A program made the position numbers and the translations under genes. From positions 1 through 16,119 of the forward strand of contig CABUXJ010000042.1 in the NCBI GenBank assembly GCA_902495455.1: a DNA stretch of 16,119 bases, read 5' to 3'. Below, piece after piece: positions 1-7,794 of the stretch. Below the pieces are notes generated by a model. It did no database searches. It was not told where the DNA came from and saw only the letters and a program-made list of their open reading frames with translations. This stretch comes from an uncultured Prevotella sp. (GTDB lineage: Bacteria; Bacteroidota; Bacteroidia; Bacteroidales; Bacteroidaceae). Position 1 is the first letter of the stretch. Each line of letters opens with the position of its first letter.

Positions 1-113
1 CGACCCGTCGCGACCGCCTCCGTGCCAACTATTTCAACACGTTCAATCATGTGGTTGTTTGTGAGCCAAGGAGGCGGTCGCGACGGGTCGCGACCCTACT
101 TGAAGTGCATTAT
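1..113. repeat. Inverted pair of a dispersed intergenic repeat
   Basis: Positions 1-21 and 70-90 are exact reverse complements over 21 bases, separated by 48 bases that do not pair well. The core GACCGCCTCCGTGCCAAC (from 11) recurs at 9729-9746 in front of the pectate lyase gene, so this is a dispersed repeat and not only a local palindrome. The left copy may extend beyond the window. No open reading frame here is convincing. The function is unknown; a mobile palindromic repeat or an RNA structure downstream of the unseen upstream gene are both possible. Confidence 0.6.
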
Positions 114-125
114 GGTATTCAAGCT

Positions 126-157
126 CCCTCCCTTTGGGAGGGTTGGGGAGGGTTTTT
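126..157 (+). terminator. Hairpin terminator upstream of porP
   Basis: CCCTCCC (126-132) pairs with GGGAGGG (136-142) across a TTT loop. A second GGGGAGGG follows at 145-152 and then five T residues (153-157). This probably ends the transcript of a gene to the left of the window. The same G/C-rich motif could also fold in alternative registers, because either G-block can pair with the C-block. No clean TAnnTTTG promoter box was found between here and porP; TATATTTT at 160-167 is only a weak match. Confidence 0.55.
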
Positions 158-213
158 ATTATATTTTCTCCCACCCCGCACAATAATATCATGTCGCGCA
201 CGTTATTATATAC

Positions 214-1152
214 GTGTTTAAACATTACATCGCGATATTGACGACGATGCTCATGGTCTCCGTCGGGGCCGTGGCGCAATATGACCCCTCGTTCGCCCAC
301 TACTGGGCGATGGAGCCGTCATTCAATCCCGCTGCCGTCGGCAAGGAGAACAAGATCAACGTCGTCGGCGCATACAACATGACTCTGACCGGATTTGAGA
401 ACAATCCGCGGACGATGTATGCCGCCGGAGACCTGCCGTTCTACTTTCTGAAGTCATTCCACGGCGTGGGAGCACGGTTCATGAACGACGAGCTGGGACT
501 CTTCTCCCACAAGACTTTCGCCATCCAATATGCTTTCCGCATGAAGCTCCTCGGCGGGCGCATCGCCGGCGGCGTCAACCTCGGACTGATCAGCGAGACG
601 TTCGACGGCTCCAAGGTCGACACGGAGACGCCCAACGACCCCGCCTTCCCATCGTCGGAAGCCACCGGCACGGGCTTTGACCTCGGTGCGGGACTCTACT
701 ACACGCACGGCCCGTGGTATGTCGGAGCGTCCGCCCTCCATCTCAACGCGCCCGAGGTGGAACTCGGAGAGAGGCAGTCGTTCAAGATTGAGCCGACATA
801 TTATTTGACAGGAGGATACAATATTCGGCTGAGAAATCCGTTCTTAACAATACATCCCAGTGTGCTCGCACGCACCGATGCCACGGCATGGCGGGTCGAC
901 GTGACCACACGTGTGCGCTACACTTACGAGAAGCGGATGATCTACGTCGGCGCGGGATACAGCCCGACCAACTCGGTGACGCTGCTCGTCGGAGGCAATT
1001 TCCACGGAGTCTGTCTCGGCTACAGCTACGAGTTCTACACCTCGGCCATCAGTTTCGGCAACGGCAGCCACGAGATATTCATCGGCTATCAGACCGACAT
1101 AGACTTTCAGAAGAAAGGTCGCAACAGACATAAGAGTGTGAGACTATTATAA
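214..1152 (+). CDS. porP: PorP/SprF-family T9SS outer-membrane protein
   Basis: This is a 312-aa outer-membrane protein of the PorP/SprF family, members of which are needed for type IX secretion and for surface attachment of its products. The start is taken as GTG at 214, because it gives a full signal peptide (residues 1-21, ending SVGAVA before Q22); the next in-frame ATG at 247 would cut off the positively charged N-terminus. The mature protein opens with YDPSFAHYW and has the family hallmark NPAAVG at residues 38-43. The rest alternates hydrophobic and polar residues as beta-strands do, with many Gly-Tyr pairs. Porphyromonas gingivalis uses the same order, porP before porK, which supports the assignment. 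Membership is clear. Whether it is the functional PorP or a SprF-like paralogue serving a particular cargo cannot be told from sequence alone. Confidence 0.88.
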   Translation: MFKHYIAILTTMLMVSVGAVAQYDPSFAHYWAMEPSFNPAAVGKENKINVVGAYNMTLTGFENNPRTMYAAGDLPFYFLKSFHGVGARFMNDELGLFSHKTFAIQYAFRMKLLGGRIAGGVNLGLISETFDGSKVDTETPNDPAFPSSEATGTGFDLGAGLYYTHGPWYVGASALHLNAPEVELGERQSFKIEPTYYLTGGYNIRLRNPFLTIHPSVLARTDATAWRVDVTTRVRYTYEKRMIYVGAGYSPTNSVTLLVGGNFHGVCLGYSYEFYTSAISFGNGSHEIFIGYQTDIDFQKKGRNRHKSVRLL

Positions 1153-1235
1153 CAACCGGATAAAAACAACAGCGGAGACGGACCAGGCCACGGCACGGGC
1201 CCTAAAGCTCCCGACTAATTCCTATATATAAATAT

Positions 1236-2690
1236 ATGTGCAAGAAAAGATGTAGCATAGCTCTCTGTCTCATCAGCCTCATCACGCTGACGGGCTGCTT
1301 CGGCGGCAAGTCGGCCTCTGCCTCGGGCGGCGAAGTCACGGGAGCAGGTGGAAAGGCTTTTTCGGAACCTACGCCTTACGGCATGACACTCATCAAGCGC
1401 GGACACCTGCGCATGGGTATCGAGCGGCAGGACAGCCTCTGGGGCAAAGAGACGCCGGTGAAGGACATCTCGGTCGAGGGATTCTGGATGGACGAGACGG
1501 AGATCACAAACTCGCAGTACCGCCAGTTTGTCAACTACGTGCGCGACTCCATCATCCGCGAACGCCTCGCCGACCCGGCCTACGGCGGTGATGAGACATA
1601 CAAGATAGAGGAGGACAAAAACGGTGACCCCGTCAAACCGCACCTCAACTGGAAGAAACCGCTGCCGCGCAAGCCCAACGAGGACGAGCAGCGCGCCATC
1701 GAGAGCGTCTACACCGTCAACCCCGTCACGGGAGAGAAGATGCTCGACGCCGCGCAGATGAACTTCCGCTATGAGGTCTACGACTACACCACGGCCGCAC
1801 TGCGACGCAACCGCATCAAACCGCAGGAGCGCAATCTCAACACCGACGTGACGGTCAACCCCAACGAGGAGGTGTGGATATCAAAGGACACGGCCTACAT
1901 CGACGACGAGGGACGCATCGTCAGCGAGACCATCGAACGGCAGCTGACAGGTCCGTGGGACTTCCTCAACACCTACATCGTCAACATCTTCCCCGACACG
2001 ACATGCTGGGTCAACGACTTCCCCAACGCCGACAACGAGACATACATGCGCCTCTACTTCAGCAACCCGGCATACAACGACTATCCGGTCGTCGGCGTCA
2101 CCTGGGAACAGGCCAACGCCTTCTGCGCCTGGCGCACGGAATATCTGCTCAAGGGGCTCGGTGCTGCGGCACGCTACGTGCAGCGTTACCGCCTACCGAC
2201 AGAGGCCGAGTGGGAATATGCCGCACGCGGAAAGAACCAGAACGAGTTCCCTTGGGAACAGGCACAGACGGCAAGCGAGAGCGGATGTTTCTTCGCCAAC
2301 TTCAAGCCTGACCGCGGCAACTACACCAAAGACGGCAACCTCATCACCAGCAAGGTCGGCATCTATTCGGCAAACTCCAACGGCCTCTACGACATGGCCG
2401 GCAACGTGGCCGAATGGACCAGCACGACATACACCGAAGCCGGCGTCGAATCCATGAACGACATCAACCCGCAGCTCCGATACAACGCCGCCAAGGAAGA
2501 CCCCTACCGCCTCAAGCGCAAGAGCGTGCGCGGCGGATCGTGGAAAGACCCGGAGTCATACATACGCTCGGCATGGCGCTCGGCCGAATATCAGAACCAG
2601 CCGCGATCGTTCATCGGCTTCCGCTGCGTACGCAGTCTGGCCAACACCACAAGCGACAAGTCAAAGAAAACAAAATCGAAGAAGAAATAA
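1236..2690 (+). CDS. porK: T9SS ring lipoprotein PorK/GldK
   Basis: This 484-aa lipoprotein belongs to the GldK/PorK family, which forms with PorN the large periplasmic ring of the T9SS under the outer membrane. The signal peptide ends in the lipobox LTGC with the lipidated cysteine at residue 21. The body is an FGE-sulfatase (SUMF1) fold: an N-terminal part at about 48-105 (MDETEITNSQYRQF), then an insertion of about 170 residues, then the conserved core with LPTEAEWEYAARG (320-332), MAGNVAEW (387-394), VRGGSW (431-436) and GFRCVRS (461-467). In this family the fold is structural and not a formylglycine-generating enzyme. The tail is a lysine/serine run (KSKKTKSKKK). The stop codon lies 3 bases before porL, so translation of the two genes is probably coupled. 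The 83-base gap after porP contains CCCTAAAGCTCC (1200-1211), also seen in the porL-porM gap. Confidence 0.95.
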   Translation: MCKKRCSIALCLISLITLTGCFGGKSASASGGEVTGAGGKAFSEPTPYGMTLIKRGHLRMGIERQDSLWGKETPVKDISVEGFWMDETEITNSQYRQFVNYVRDSIIRERLADPAYGGDETYKIEEDKNGDPVKPHLNWKKPLPRKPNEDEQRAIESVYTVNPVTGEKMLDAAQMNFRYEVYDYTTAALRRNRIKPQERNLNTDVTVNPNEEVWISKDTAYIDDEGRIVSETIERQLTGPWDFLNTYIVNIFPDTTCWVNDFPNADNETYMRLYFSNPAYNDYPVVGVTWEQANAFCAWRTEYLLKGLGAAARYVQRYRLPTEAEWEYAARGKNQNEFPWEQAQTASESGCFFANFKPDRGNYTKDGNLITSKVGIYSANSNGLYDMAGNVAEWTSTTYTEAGVESMNDINPQLRYNAAKEDPYRLKRKSVRGGSWKDPESYIRSAWRSAEYQNQPRSFIGFRCVRSLANTTSDKSKKTKSKKK

Positions 2691-2693
2691 GCC

Positions 2694-3506
2694 ATGACAG
2701 TCTACAGTAAGTTCAACATAGTATATCAGCTGCAGAAGTGGCTCGACAGCGTGCCGGGTCAGACTTTCCTCAACTACGCTTACAGCTGGGGCGCATCCGT
2801 CGTAATCCTCGGAACTCTATTCAAGCTGACCCACCTCCCCGGTGCCAACATCATGCTCTACCTCGGCATGGGCACGGAGGTCATCGTGTTCTTCATCTCG
2901 GCCTTCGACCGACCCTTCGACAAGACGGCCATCGGCAAGGACCTGCCCACCCATCTGGAGGACAATGAGGATGAAACGGCAACGGACAGCGCGACGGACG
3001 AGATGGCAGCCGGCAGCACACAGGTGGTCGGCGGTGGCATAGCGGGCGGCACCATTATAATAGGTAGCGGCTCGCCGGGCGGTGACAGCAACATTGCGGC
3101 AGCCGGCGGAGAGACCGCGACGGGAGCGACAGGAGCGACGGTCATCGGCGGAAATGCTGTGCCGGGATGGGTGCAGGGCCAGCAGCAGGTATCGCCGGAG
3201 ATGGAAGAGGCTACCTCAAACTATGTGGATGAGCTCAACCGACTGACCGAGATGCTCTCCAAAGTGTCGGAACAGAGCCAGCGGCTCACACGCGACTCCG
3301 AGGAAATGGGAAACCTCAACCGCACGTTGACCGGCATATGCAAGGTCTACGAGATGCAGCTCAAGGGCGCCAGCGCACAGATCGGCACCATCGACCAGAT
3401 CAACGAACAGTCCCGCCGCATGGCAGAACAGATAGCTGAACTCAACCGCATCTATGCCCGCATGATTGAGGCGATGACGGTCAACATGAACAAAGTGCAG
3501 AGCTGA
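2694..3506 (+). CDS. porL: T9SS motor inner-membrane protein PorL/GldL
   Basis: This 270-aa inner-membrane protein is the stator-like half of the PorL-PorM rotary motor that uses the proton gradient to drive secretion. Two transmembrane helices are visible at about residues 30-45 and 53-71, joined by a short loop (KLTHLPGA). Glu62 in GMGTEVIVFF is the conserved membrane glutamate implicated in proton coupling in GldL. After FDRPFDK comes an acidic stretch, then a glycine/alanine/threonine-rich low-complexity segment at about 101-158, then a long coiled coil (165-270) with repeated Leu/Met heptads. The start at 2694 is close behind porK, and the N-terminus agrees with the family (YQLQKWLDSVPGQTFLNYAYSWGASVVI). 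The Gly-rich insert looks like a flexible, fast-evolving linker. Confidence 0.95.
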   Translation: MTVYSKFNIVYQLQKWLDSVPGQTFLNYAYSWGASVVILGTLFKLTHLPGANIMLYLGMGTEVIVFFISAFDRPFDKTAIGKDLPTHLEDNEDETATDSATDEMAAGSTQVVGGGIAGGTIIIGSGSPGGDSNIAAAGGETATGATGATVIGGNAVPGWVQGQQQVSPEMEEATSNYVDELNRLTEMLSKVSEQSQRLTRDSEEMGNLNRTLTGICKVYEMQLKGASAQIGTIDQINEQSRRMAEQIAELNRIYARMIEAMTVNMNKVQS

Positions 3507-3513
3507 CAACAGA

Positions 3514-3567
3514 ACCTTAAAGACCTTAAAGTCCTTAAAGACCTTAAAAACTTTAAAGACCCTAAAG
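3514..3567 (+). repeat. 9-bp tandem repeat between porL and porM
   Basis: Six consecutive 9-base units close to ACCTTAAAG fill most of the gap between porL and porM: three near-perfect units (3514-3540), then ACCTTAAAA, ACTTTAAAG and ACCCTAAAG. A related CTCCTTAGG follows. The total spacer is 92 bases. The repeat offers no stable hairpin, but could vary in copy number by slippage and change the distance between the two genes. Confidence 0.85.
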
Positions 3568-3598
3568 CTCCTTAGGCTTCTAACAACAGAAAATAACT

Positions 3599-5164
3599 AT
3601 GGCAATAAAGAAACGACCGGTATCCCCACGCCAGAAGATGATCAACCTGATGTATGTCGTCCTCATGGCAATGCTCGCGCTGAACGTCTCCACGGAGGTG
3701 CTCAACGGCTTCTCCATCGTGGAGGAAAGCCTCAACCGCACCACAGCCAGCTCCACGAAAGAGAACCGGGTGATATATGACGACTTTGAAGCGCAGATGA
3801 AGGCCAACCCCGCAAAGGTGAAGATGTGGTTCGACAAAGCGCAGGAGGTCAAGCGGATGAGCGACTCGCTCTACAACTTAGCCGGCGAACTGAAACTGGC
3901 CATCGTCCGCGAAGCCGACGGAAAGAAGGCCGACGTGGCCAACATCGTCAACAAGGAGGACCTTGAGGCGGCCACCCAGGTCATGCTCGCACCGGGACGG
4001 GGACGCGGCGAGGCTCTCTATAAAGCGATAAACTCGTTCCGCGACCGCATCCTGACAATGGTGCCGGACAGCGCCCGCAGGGCTATCATAGCCGACAACC
4101 TGTCCACCCGCATACCGCGCAACGCCGTGGCGATGGGCAAGAACTGGCAGGAATACATGTTCGAGGGCATGCCCGTGGCCGCTGCCGTGACGCTACTGTC
4201 GAAGCTGCAGAGCGACATACGCTACGCCGAGGGCGAAGTACTCCACACGTTAGTGTCCAACATCGACGTAAAAGATATCCGTGTGAACGCTCTCAACGCC
4301 TTCGTCATACCCAACTCGCAGACCATCGTGCGCGGCGACAAGTTCTCCGCCCACATCGTCATGGCCGCCGTCGACACGACACAGGTGCCCGATATATATA
4401 TAGGTGAGCGCAAGGTGAACCTTACCAACGGTCTCTATGAGACCATCTGCGGCCGCACCGGAGACTTCACACTGGCCGGACATATCGAGATGGTCAACGG
4501 CGGAGGCGAGCGCATACGCCGCGACTTCAGCCAGAAATATACCGTGGTGGACCCCAGCGCGACCGTTTCGGCCGACCTCATGAACGTCCTCTACGCAGGA
4601 TATAGCAACCCGATCAGCATCAGTGTGCCCGGCGTGCCGCTCAACAAGGTGCAGGCCATCATGACGGGAGGCGCTCTCCAGCCCGTCGGCCCGGGCCGCT
4701 ACATAGCCAGACCGGCCGCCGTGGGCAAGGACGTGACCATCACCGTGACCTCGACGAACACGGGACGGACTCAGCAGATGGGACAGTATACGTTCCGTGT
4801 GCGCAAGCTCCCAGACCCCGCGCCCTACATAGCGATGGCCGACGAGCACGGCAATCCGACCCGATATACGGGCGGCGGACTGGCCAAAGCGCAGCTGATG
4901 GGGGCCGGCGGCATCGGAGCGGCCATCGACGACGGCATACTGGACATTGCTTTCCGCGTCGTCAGCTTCGAGACAGTGTTCTTCGACAACATGGGCAACG
5001 CCGTTCCGATGGTCAGCGAGGGCGACCGTTTCTCCGCACGACAGAAGGAGACGTTCCGCAAACTCACACGCAACCGCCGCTTTTACATCTCCGGCATCAC
5101 GGCCGTTGGCCCCGACGGAATACAGCGCAAGCTGAAAGCGTCGATGGAAGTGATAGTGAAATAA
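3599..5164 (+). CDS. porM: T9SS motor protein PorM/GldM
   Basis: This 521-aa protein is the periplasmic shaft of the T9SS motor. It crosses the inner membrane once near its N-terminus (about residues 14-33, MINLMYVVLMAMLALNVSTE) and projects into the periplasm, where the family forms a dimer of elongated domains reaching the PorK-PorN ring. The N-terminal motif (RQKMINLMYVVLMAMLALN) is strongly conserved in GldM. The helical first periplasmic domain (about 40-230) is followed by beta-rich domains containing VPGVPLNKVQAIM and VRKLPDPAPYIA, typical of the C-terminal half of GldM. Its length is normal for the family. The stop codon sits inside the first unit of a 22-bp tandem repeat that fills the gap before porN. 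Confidence 0.95.
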   Translation: MAIKKRPVSPRQKMINLMYVVLMAMLALNVSTEVLNGFSIVEESLNRTTASSTKENRVIYDDFEAQMKANPAKVKMWFDKAQEVKRMSDSLYNLAGELKLAIVREADGKKADVANIVNKEDLEAATQVMLAPGRGRGEALYKAINSFRDRILTMVPDSARRAIIADNLSTRIPRNAVAMGKNWQEYMFEGMPVAAAVTLLSKLQSDIRYAEGEVLHTLVSNIDVKDIRVNALNAFVIPNSQTIVRGDKFSAHIVMAAVDTTQVPDIYIGERKVNLTNGLYETICGRTGDFTLAGHIEMVNGGGERIRRDFSQKYTVVDPSATVSADLMNVLYAGYSNPISISVPGVPLNKVQAIMTGGALQPVGPGRYIARPAAVGKDVTITVTSTNTGRTQQMGQYTFRVRKLPDPAPYIAMADEHGNPTRYTGGGLAKAQLMGAGGIGAAIDDGILDIAFRVVSFETVFFDNMGNAVPMVSEGDRFSARQKETFRKLTRNRRFYISGITAVGPDGIQRKLKASMEVIVK

Positions 5165-5221
5165 CAACGATGGGATTGCGAAATAACAATGAAGGGATTG
5201 TGAAATACAAACGAAAACAAG
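5156..5221 (+). repeat. 22-bp tandem repeat spanning the porM stop codon
   Basis: Three consecutive 22-base units at 5156-5177, 5178-5199 and 5200-5221 share the pattern G(T/C)GAAATAACAA...GGGATT, the last being the most divergent. The porM stop codon (5162-5164) lies in the first unit, and the array ends 10 bases before the porN start codon. The array therefore probably arose by duplication of the end of porM and its downstream bases. Confidence 0.8.
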
Positions 5222-5231
5222 CATAAGAGAT

Positions 5232-6266
5232 ATGAGAAGACTTTTGTTGATATTGACCATAGCGCTCGCCGGCATCTCGGCCTTTGCACAACCGAAGGCC
5301 CGCCGCAACGCCGCCGCGCAGAAGAACGCACAGACTGCGGGACAACAGATGACACGCCGCGCGCAGATCATGTTCCCCACGGCCATCGACATGCCATCCG
5401 ACGTGGTGTGGCGCAGGGACATCTACCGCGAGGTAGACCTCAACACGGATGCCAACTCGGGCCTCTACTACCCCGTCGAGCCCATCGACAGACAGCTGAA
5501 CCTGTTCACCTACATCTTCAAACTGGCCTTGGGAGGCTACATCCCGGTCTTTGAATATCGGTTGGACGGCAACGAGGCGTTCACCGATTCGGCGCGCGTG
5601 AACATGAAGACCATCCTTGACAACTATCACATCTACTATGAGTCGAAGAACAACAGGCTGCGCGTGGACAACAGCGACATACCGTCTGCCGAAGTGAAGC
5701 TCTACTACCTGAAGGAGAGCGCATACTATGACCAGGCCAACTCCACGTTCCACCGCAAGGTGATAGCCCTCTGTCCGGTGATGATGAGAGAGGACGATTT
5801 CGGCGGCGAGGCAGCCAAATATCCCCTGTTTTGGGTCCGTTACAGCGACTTGGAGCCCTATCTGAGCCGCCAGACCGTAATGACGAGCAATCTGAACAAC
5901 GCGTCGGTCATGACGATGGACGACTTCTTCACGCTCAACCGCTACGACGGCAAGATATACAAGACCAACAACATGCTCGGCCGAACACTCGCCCAGTATT
6001 GCACGACCGACTCGGCCATGACGAAAGAGCAACGCCGCATCGAGGCCGAACTGCAGGCATTTGAGAAAAACATCTTCGGCATGCCGGAGAAGAAGGACTC
6101 GCTCGACAGCATCGCACGCCTCGACCCGAAAGCAGCCAAGGCCGCCGCAAAAGCCGAGAAGCGCAACCGCCGCGCCACGACAAAGGTGGCCAAAGCTCCC
6201 AAGTCGCGCGTATCGTCAGGCGGAGGAAGTGCCGCCCGTGTATCGGTAAGACGCCAGAGACACTGA
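5232..6266 (+). CDS. porN: T9SS ring protein PorN/GldN
   Basis: This 344-aa periplasmic protein is the partner of PorK in the T9SS ring. A signal peptide covers residues 1-19 (MRRLLLILTIALAGISAFA, cleaved before Q20). The conserved GldN body starts at about residue 48 (FPTAIDMPSDVVWRRDIYRE) and includes NSGLYYPVEP, LALGGYIPVFEYRLDG and VRYSDLEPYLSR. The last 60 or so residues are a low-complexity basic tail rich in Ala, Lys and Arg (AKAAAKAEKRNRR), ending RRQRH; such tails vary between species and could make electrostatic contacts. It closes the porPKLMN set. No clear terminator follows in the 90 bases before the next gene, so read-through is possible. Confidence 0.93.
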   Translation: MRRLLLILTIALAGISAFAQPKARRNAAAQKNAQTAGQQMTRRAQIMFPTAIDMPSDVVWRRDIYREVDLNTDANSGLYYPVEPIDRQLNLFTYIFKLALGGYIPVFEYRLDGNEAFTDSARVNMKTILDNYHIYYESKNNRLRVDNSDIPSAEVKLYYLKESAYYDQANSTFHRKVIALCPVMMREDDFGGEAAKYPLFWVRYSDLEPYLSRQTVMTSNLNNASVMTMDDFFTLNRYDGKIYKTNNMLGRTLAQYCTTDSAMTKEQRRIEAELQAFEKNIFGMPEKKDSLDSIARLDPKAAKAAAKAEKRNRRATTKVAKAPKSRVSSGGGSAARVSVRRQRH

Positions 6267-6356
6267 CGGACATTTGTCTGATGACTGATGTCAGGAGTCG
6301 GACAGATTGACGACAGACTATTCCAATTTTATAATCAAACAATAAAAAGAACGCTT

Positions 6357-6971
6357 ATGAAGAAAGTTTTTACCGCATTTATGTTCGCCGTAGCCCTGCT
6401 CACGGCCGTTCCGTCACAGGCACAGGTCAAGTTCGGTCTCAAAGGAGGTCTCAACGTGACCGACATGAGCCTCAGCAAGGAAGTCGTAGACCCGTCCAAC
6501 AAGACCGGATTTTTCGTCGGTCCGACCATCAAGGTCACCCTGCCCATCGTGGGATTAGGCCTCGACGCATCGGCTCTCTACGATCAGCGTGACGCCAAGC
6601 TCGGCGAAGAGAAAGTGTCACTGCGCAGCATCAACGTCCCGATCAACGTGCGCTATACGTTCGGTCTGAGCAGCCTGGCCGCCATCTATCTGGCCGCCGG
6701 TCCGCAGTTCGGCTACAACATCGGTGACAAAAACGTGTTCAGCTATGTTGACGAAGAAGGAGCCGAAGGCTTCTCGCTGAAGAAATCAAACTTCAGCATC
6801 AACGTCGGCGCCGGCGTCACACTGATGAGCAAGTTTGAAATCGGTGCCACATACAACATCGCCTGCGGCAAGACAGGCGAGTTCAACGCCATCAACGCAG
6901 CCGGCGACCAAATCTTTTCAAAGGGCAGCCGCATGAACTCATGGCAGGTTTCAGCCGCCTACTACTTCTGA
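6357..6971 (+). CDS. PorT-family outer-membrane beta-barrel protein
   Basis: This protein of 204 residues is a small outer-membrane beta-barrel. The start is placed at ATG 6357 because it begins a clean signal peptide (MKKVFTAFMFAVALLTAVPSQAQ); a longer reading frame from 6288 would put 23 polar residues in front of it. The mature protein starts VKFGLKGGLNVTDMS and has alternating strand patterns with aromatic ends (GFFVGPTIKV, YLAAGPQFGYNIG, FEIGATYNIA), finishing in the terminal phenylalanine expected of barrel proteins recognised by BAM (QVSAAYYF). It fits the PorT/outer-membrane beta-barrel superfamily, which includes PorT itself, but also many paralogues. Its position right after porN is suggestive, but a T9SS role is inference only. 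Confidence 0.8.
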   Translation: MKKVFTAFMFAVALLTAVPSQAQVKFGLKGGLNVTDMSLSKEVVDPSNKTGFFVGPTIKVTLPIVGLGLDASALYDQRDAKLGEEKVSLRSINVPINVRYTFGLSSLAAIYLAAGPQFGYNIGDKNVFSYVDEEGAEGFSLKKSNFSINVGAGVTLMSKFEIGATYNIACGKTGEFNAINAAGDQIFSKGSRMNSWQVSAAYYF

Positions 6972-7027
6972 TAACAGGCCAGTCATACATCAGCACAAGG
7001 ATGCGTGACACAGCATAAACAACCAAC

Positions 7028-7113
7028 AGGGACATAACCTTGCGTCGACACACCGACCGGGCGCTGACCGTCAGCCGCCGGAGACAGTGCCGCCACAAGG
7101 ATATGTCCCTTTT
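7028..7113 (+). terminator. Long imperfect stem-loop ending in a T-run
   Basis: The 15 bases at 7028-7042 (AGGGACATAACCTTG) pair with 7096-7110 with one mismatch, enclosing about 53 bases that contain a second hairpin (GGCGCTGAC against GTCAGCCGCC, one bulge). The outer stem runs into TTTT at 7110-7113. As a terminator it is unusually large; it could also be a processed small RNA or an attenuator between the beta-barrel gene and the next gene. Confidence 0.5.
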
Positions 7114-7126
7114 ACGTCAAGCCGCG

Positions 7127-7171
7127 CATATATAACAAGGTGAAGACACATATATAACTAAGGTGAAAGCA
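7127..7171 (+). repeat. 22/23-bp direct repeat upstream of the methyltransferase-like gene
   Basis: CATATATAACAAGGTGAAGACA (7127-7148, first 20 bases identical in pattern) is followed immediately by a near-identical 23-base copy at 7149-7171 that differs by one inserted T and two base changes. The second copy contains the GTG at 7163 that could be an alternative start codon for the next gene. Confidence 0.7.
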
Positions 7172-7189
7172 CGCCACCGCCACAAGACT

Positions 7190-7786
7190 ATGAAGATGAC
7201 ATATCAAGCAAGCCGCATATACATCTGGCTGACCAGATTCCACCGCTGCAGAGGTTTCGGCGTCCAGTCGCCGTCCGACTACAGCTTCATCCGCTATGTC
7301 ATCAACGAGCACTACCCCTACTACGCCTACACCGACATCCGCCGCGCCATGCCCGACGCCGACCCCCTCGCCCATCGGCTCGGCAGCCTCTACTTCCGCA
7401 TAGCCAACCACCTCCAACCCACCCTCATCGCCGACATCTATCCGACCACCGACGCATACGCCGCATACATGCACGCCGGCTGCCGCCGCGCCGTCATAAC
7501 CCACGACACAGCCGACATCTCTCGTGCCGACATGCTCCGCATCACCCTCTCCGACGACACAACCCACACCGAGGGCTATGCCGCCATCATCCGCAACGCC
7601 ATCGCCACAGCCCGTCCCGGCTCCATCGTCATCCTCGAAGGCATCAACCGCAACCGCGCCACGCGCACCCTCTGGCGCAGCATACGGCAAGACAAGCACG
7701 CCGTCATCACCTTCGATCTCCACTACGCCGGCCTCATCCTCTTCCCGCCCAACCGCTATCCGCAGCACTACACCGTCTGCTTTTAG
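7190..7786 (+). CDS. Degenerate SAM-methyltransferase-like protein of Bacteroidetes
   Basis: This protein of 198 residues (207 if translation begins at GTG 7163) resembles a Bacteroidetes-specific group of class I SAM-dependent methyltransferase-like proteins. These begin with a motif like RFRGFGxQSPF; here it is RFHRCRGFGVQSPSDYSFIRYV, followed by the family-like EHYPYYAY. The C-terminus (TFDLHYAGLILFPPNRYPQHYTVCF) also has the usual strand order of that group. However, the glycine-rich SAM-binding loop expected after the first strand is not visible: the region reads LQPTLIADIYPTTDAYAAYMHAG. It may therefore be inactive or use another ligand. I chose ATG 7190 because the upstream codons lie in a direct repeat and add only basic residues. 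Substrate unknown. Confidence 0.6.
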   Translation: MKMTYQASRIYIWLTRFHRCRGFGVQSPSDYSFIRYVINEHYPYYAYTDIRRAMPDADPLAHRLGSLYFRIANHLQPTLIADIYPTTDAYAAYMHAGCRRAVITHDTADISRADMLRITLSDDTTHTEGYAAIIRNAIATARPGSIVILEGINRNRATRTLWRSIRQDKHAVITFDLHYAGLILFPPNRYPQHYTVCF

Positions 7787-7794
7787 CCCGCCGG

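Noticed and set aside
1236..2690. Formylglycine-generating enzyme or sulfatase-maturation factor
   Set aside because: The SUMF1 fold is present, but the lipobox, the long insertion and the porP-porL context identify it as the structural protein PorK/GldK.
3514..3567. Possible CRISPR array
   Set aside because: The 9-bp units are directly adjacent with no spacers, and no cas gene is present; it is a simple tandem repeat.
4250..5422. 390-codon open frame on the - strand
   Set aside because: It lies antisense to porM and the start of porN, whose family motifs are unmistakable, and its translation has no domain pattern. GC-rich codon use leaves long antisense frames open.
5097..6032. 311-codon open frame on the - strand
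   Set aside because: Antisense shadow of porN; its translation is Val/Gly/His-rich with no recognisable domain or start context.
6268..6310. Possible terminator after porN (CTGATGACTGATGTCAG)
   Set aside because: Only four or so pairs form reliably and no T-run follows, so it was not listed as a feature.
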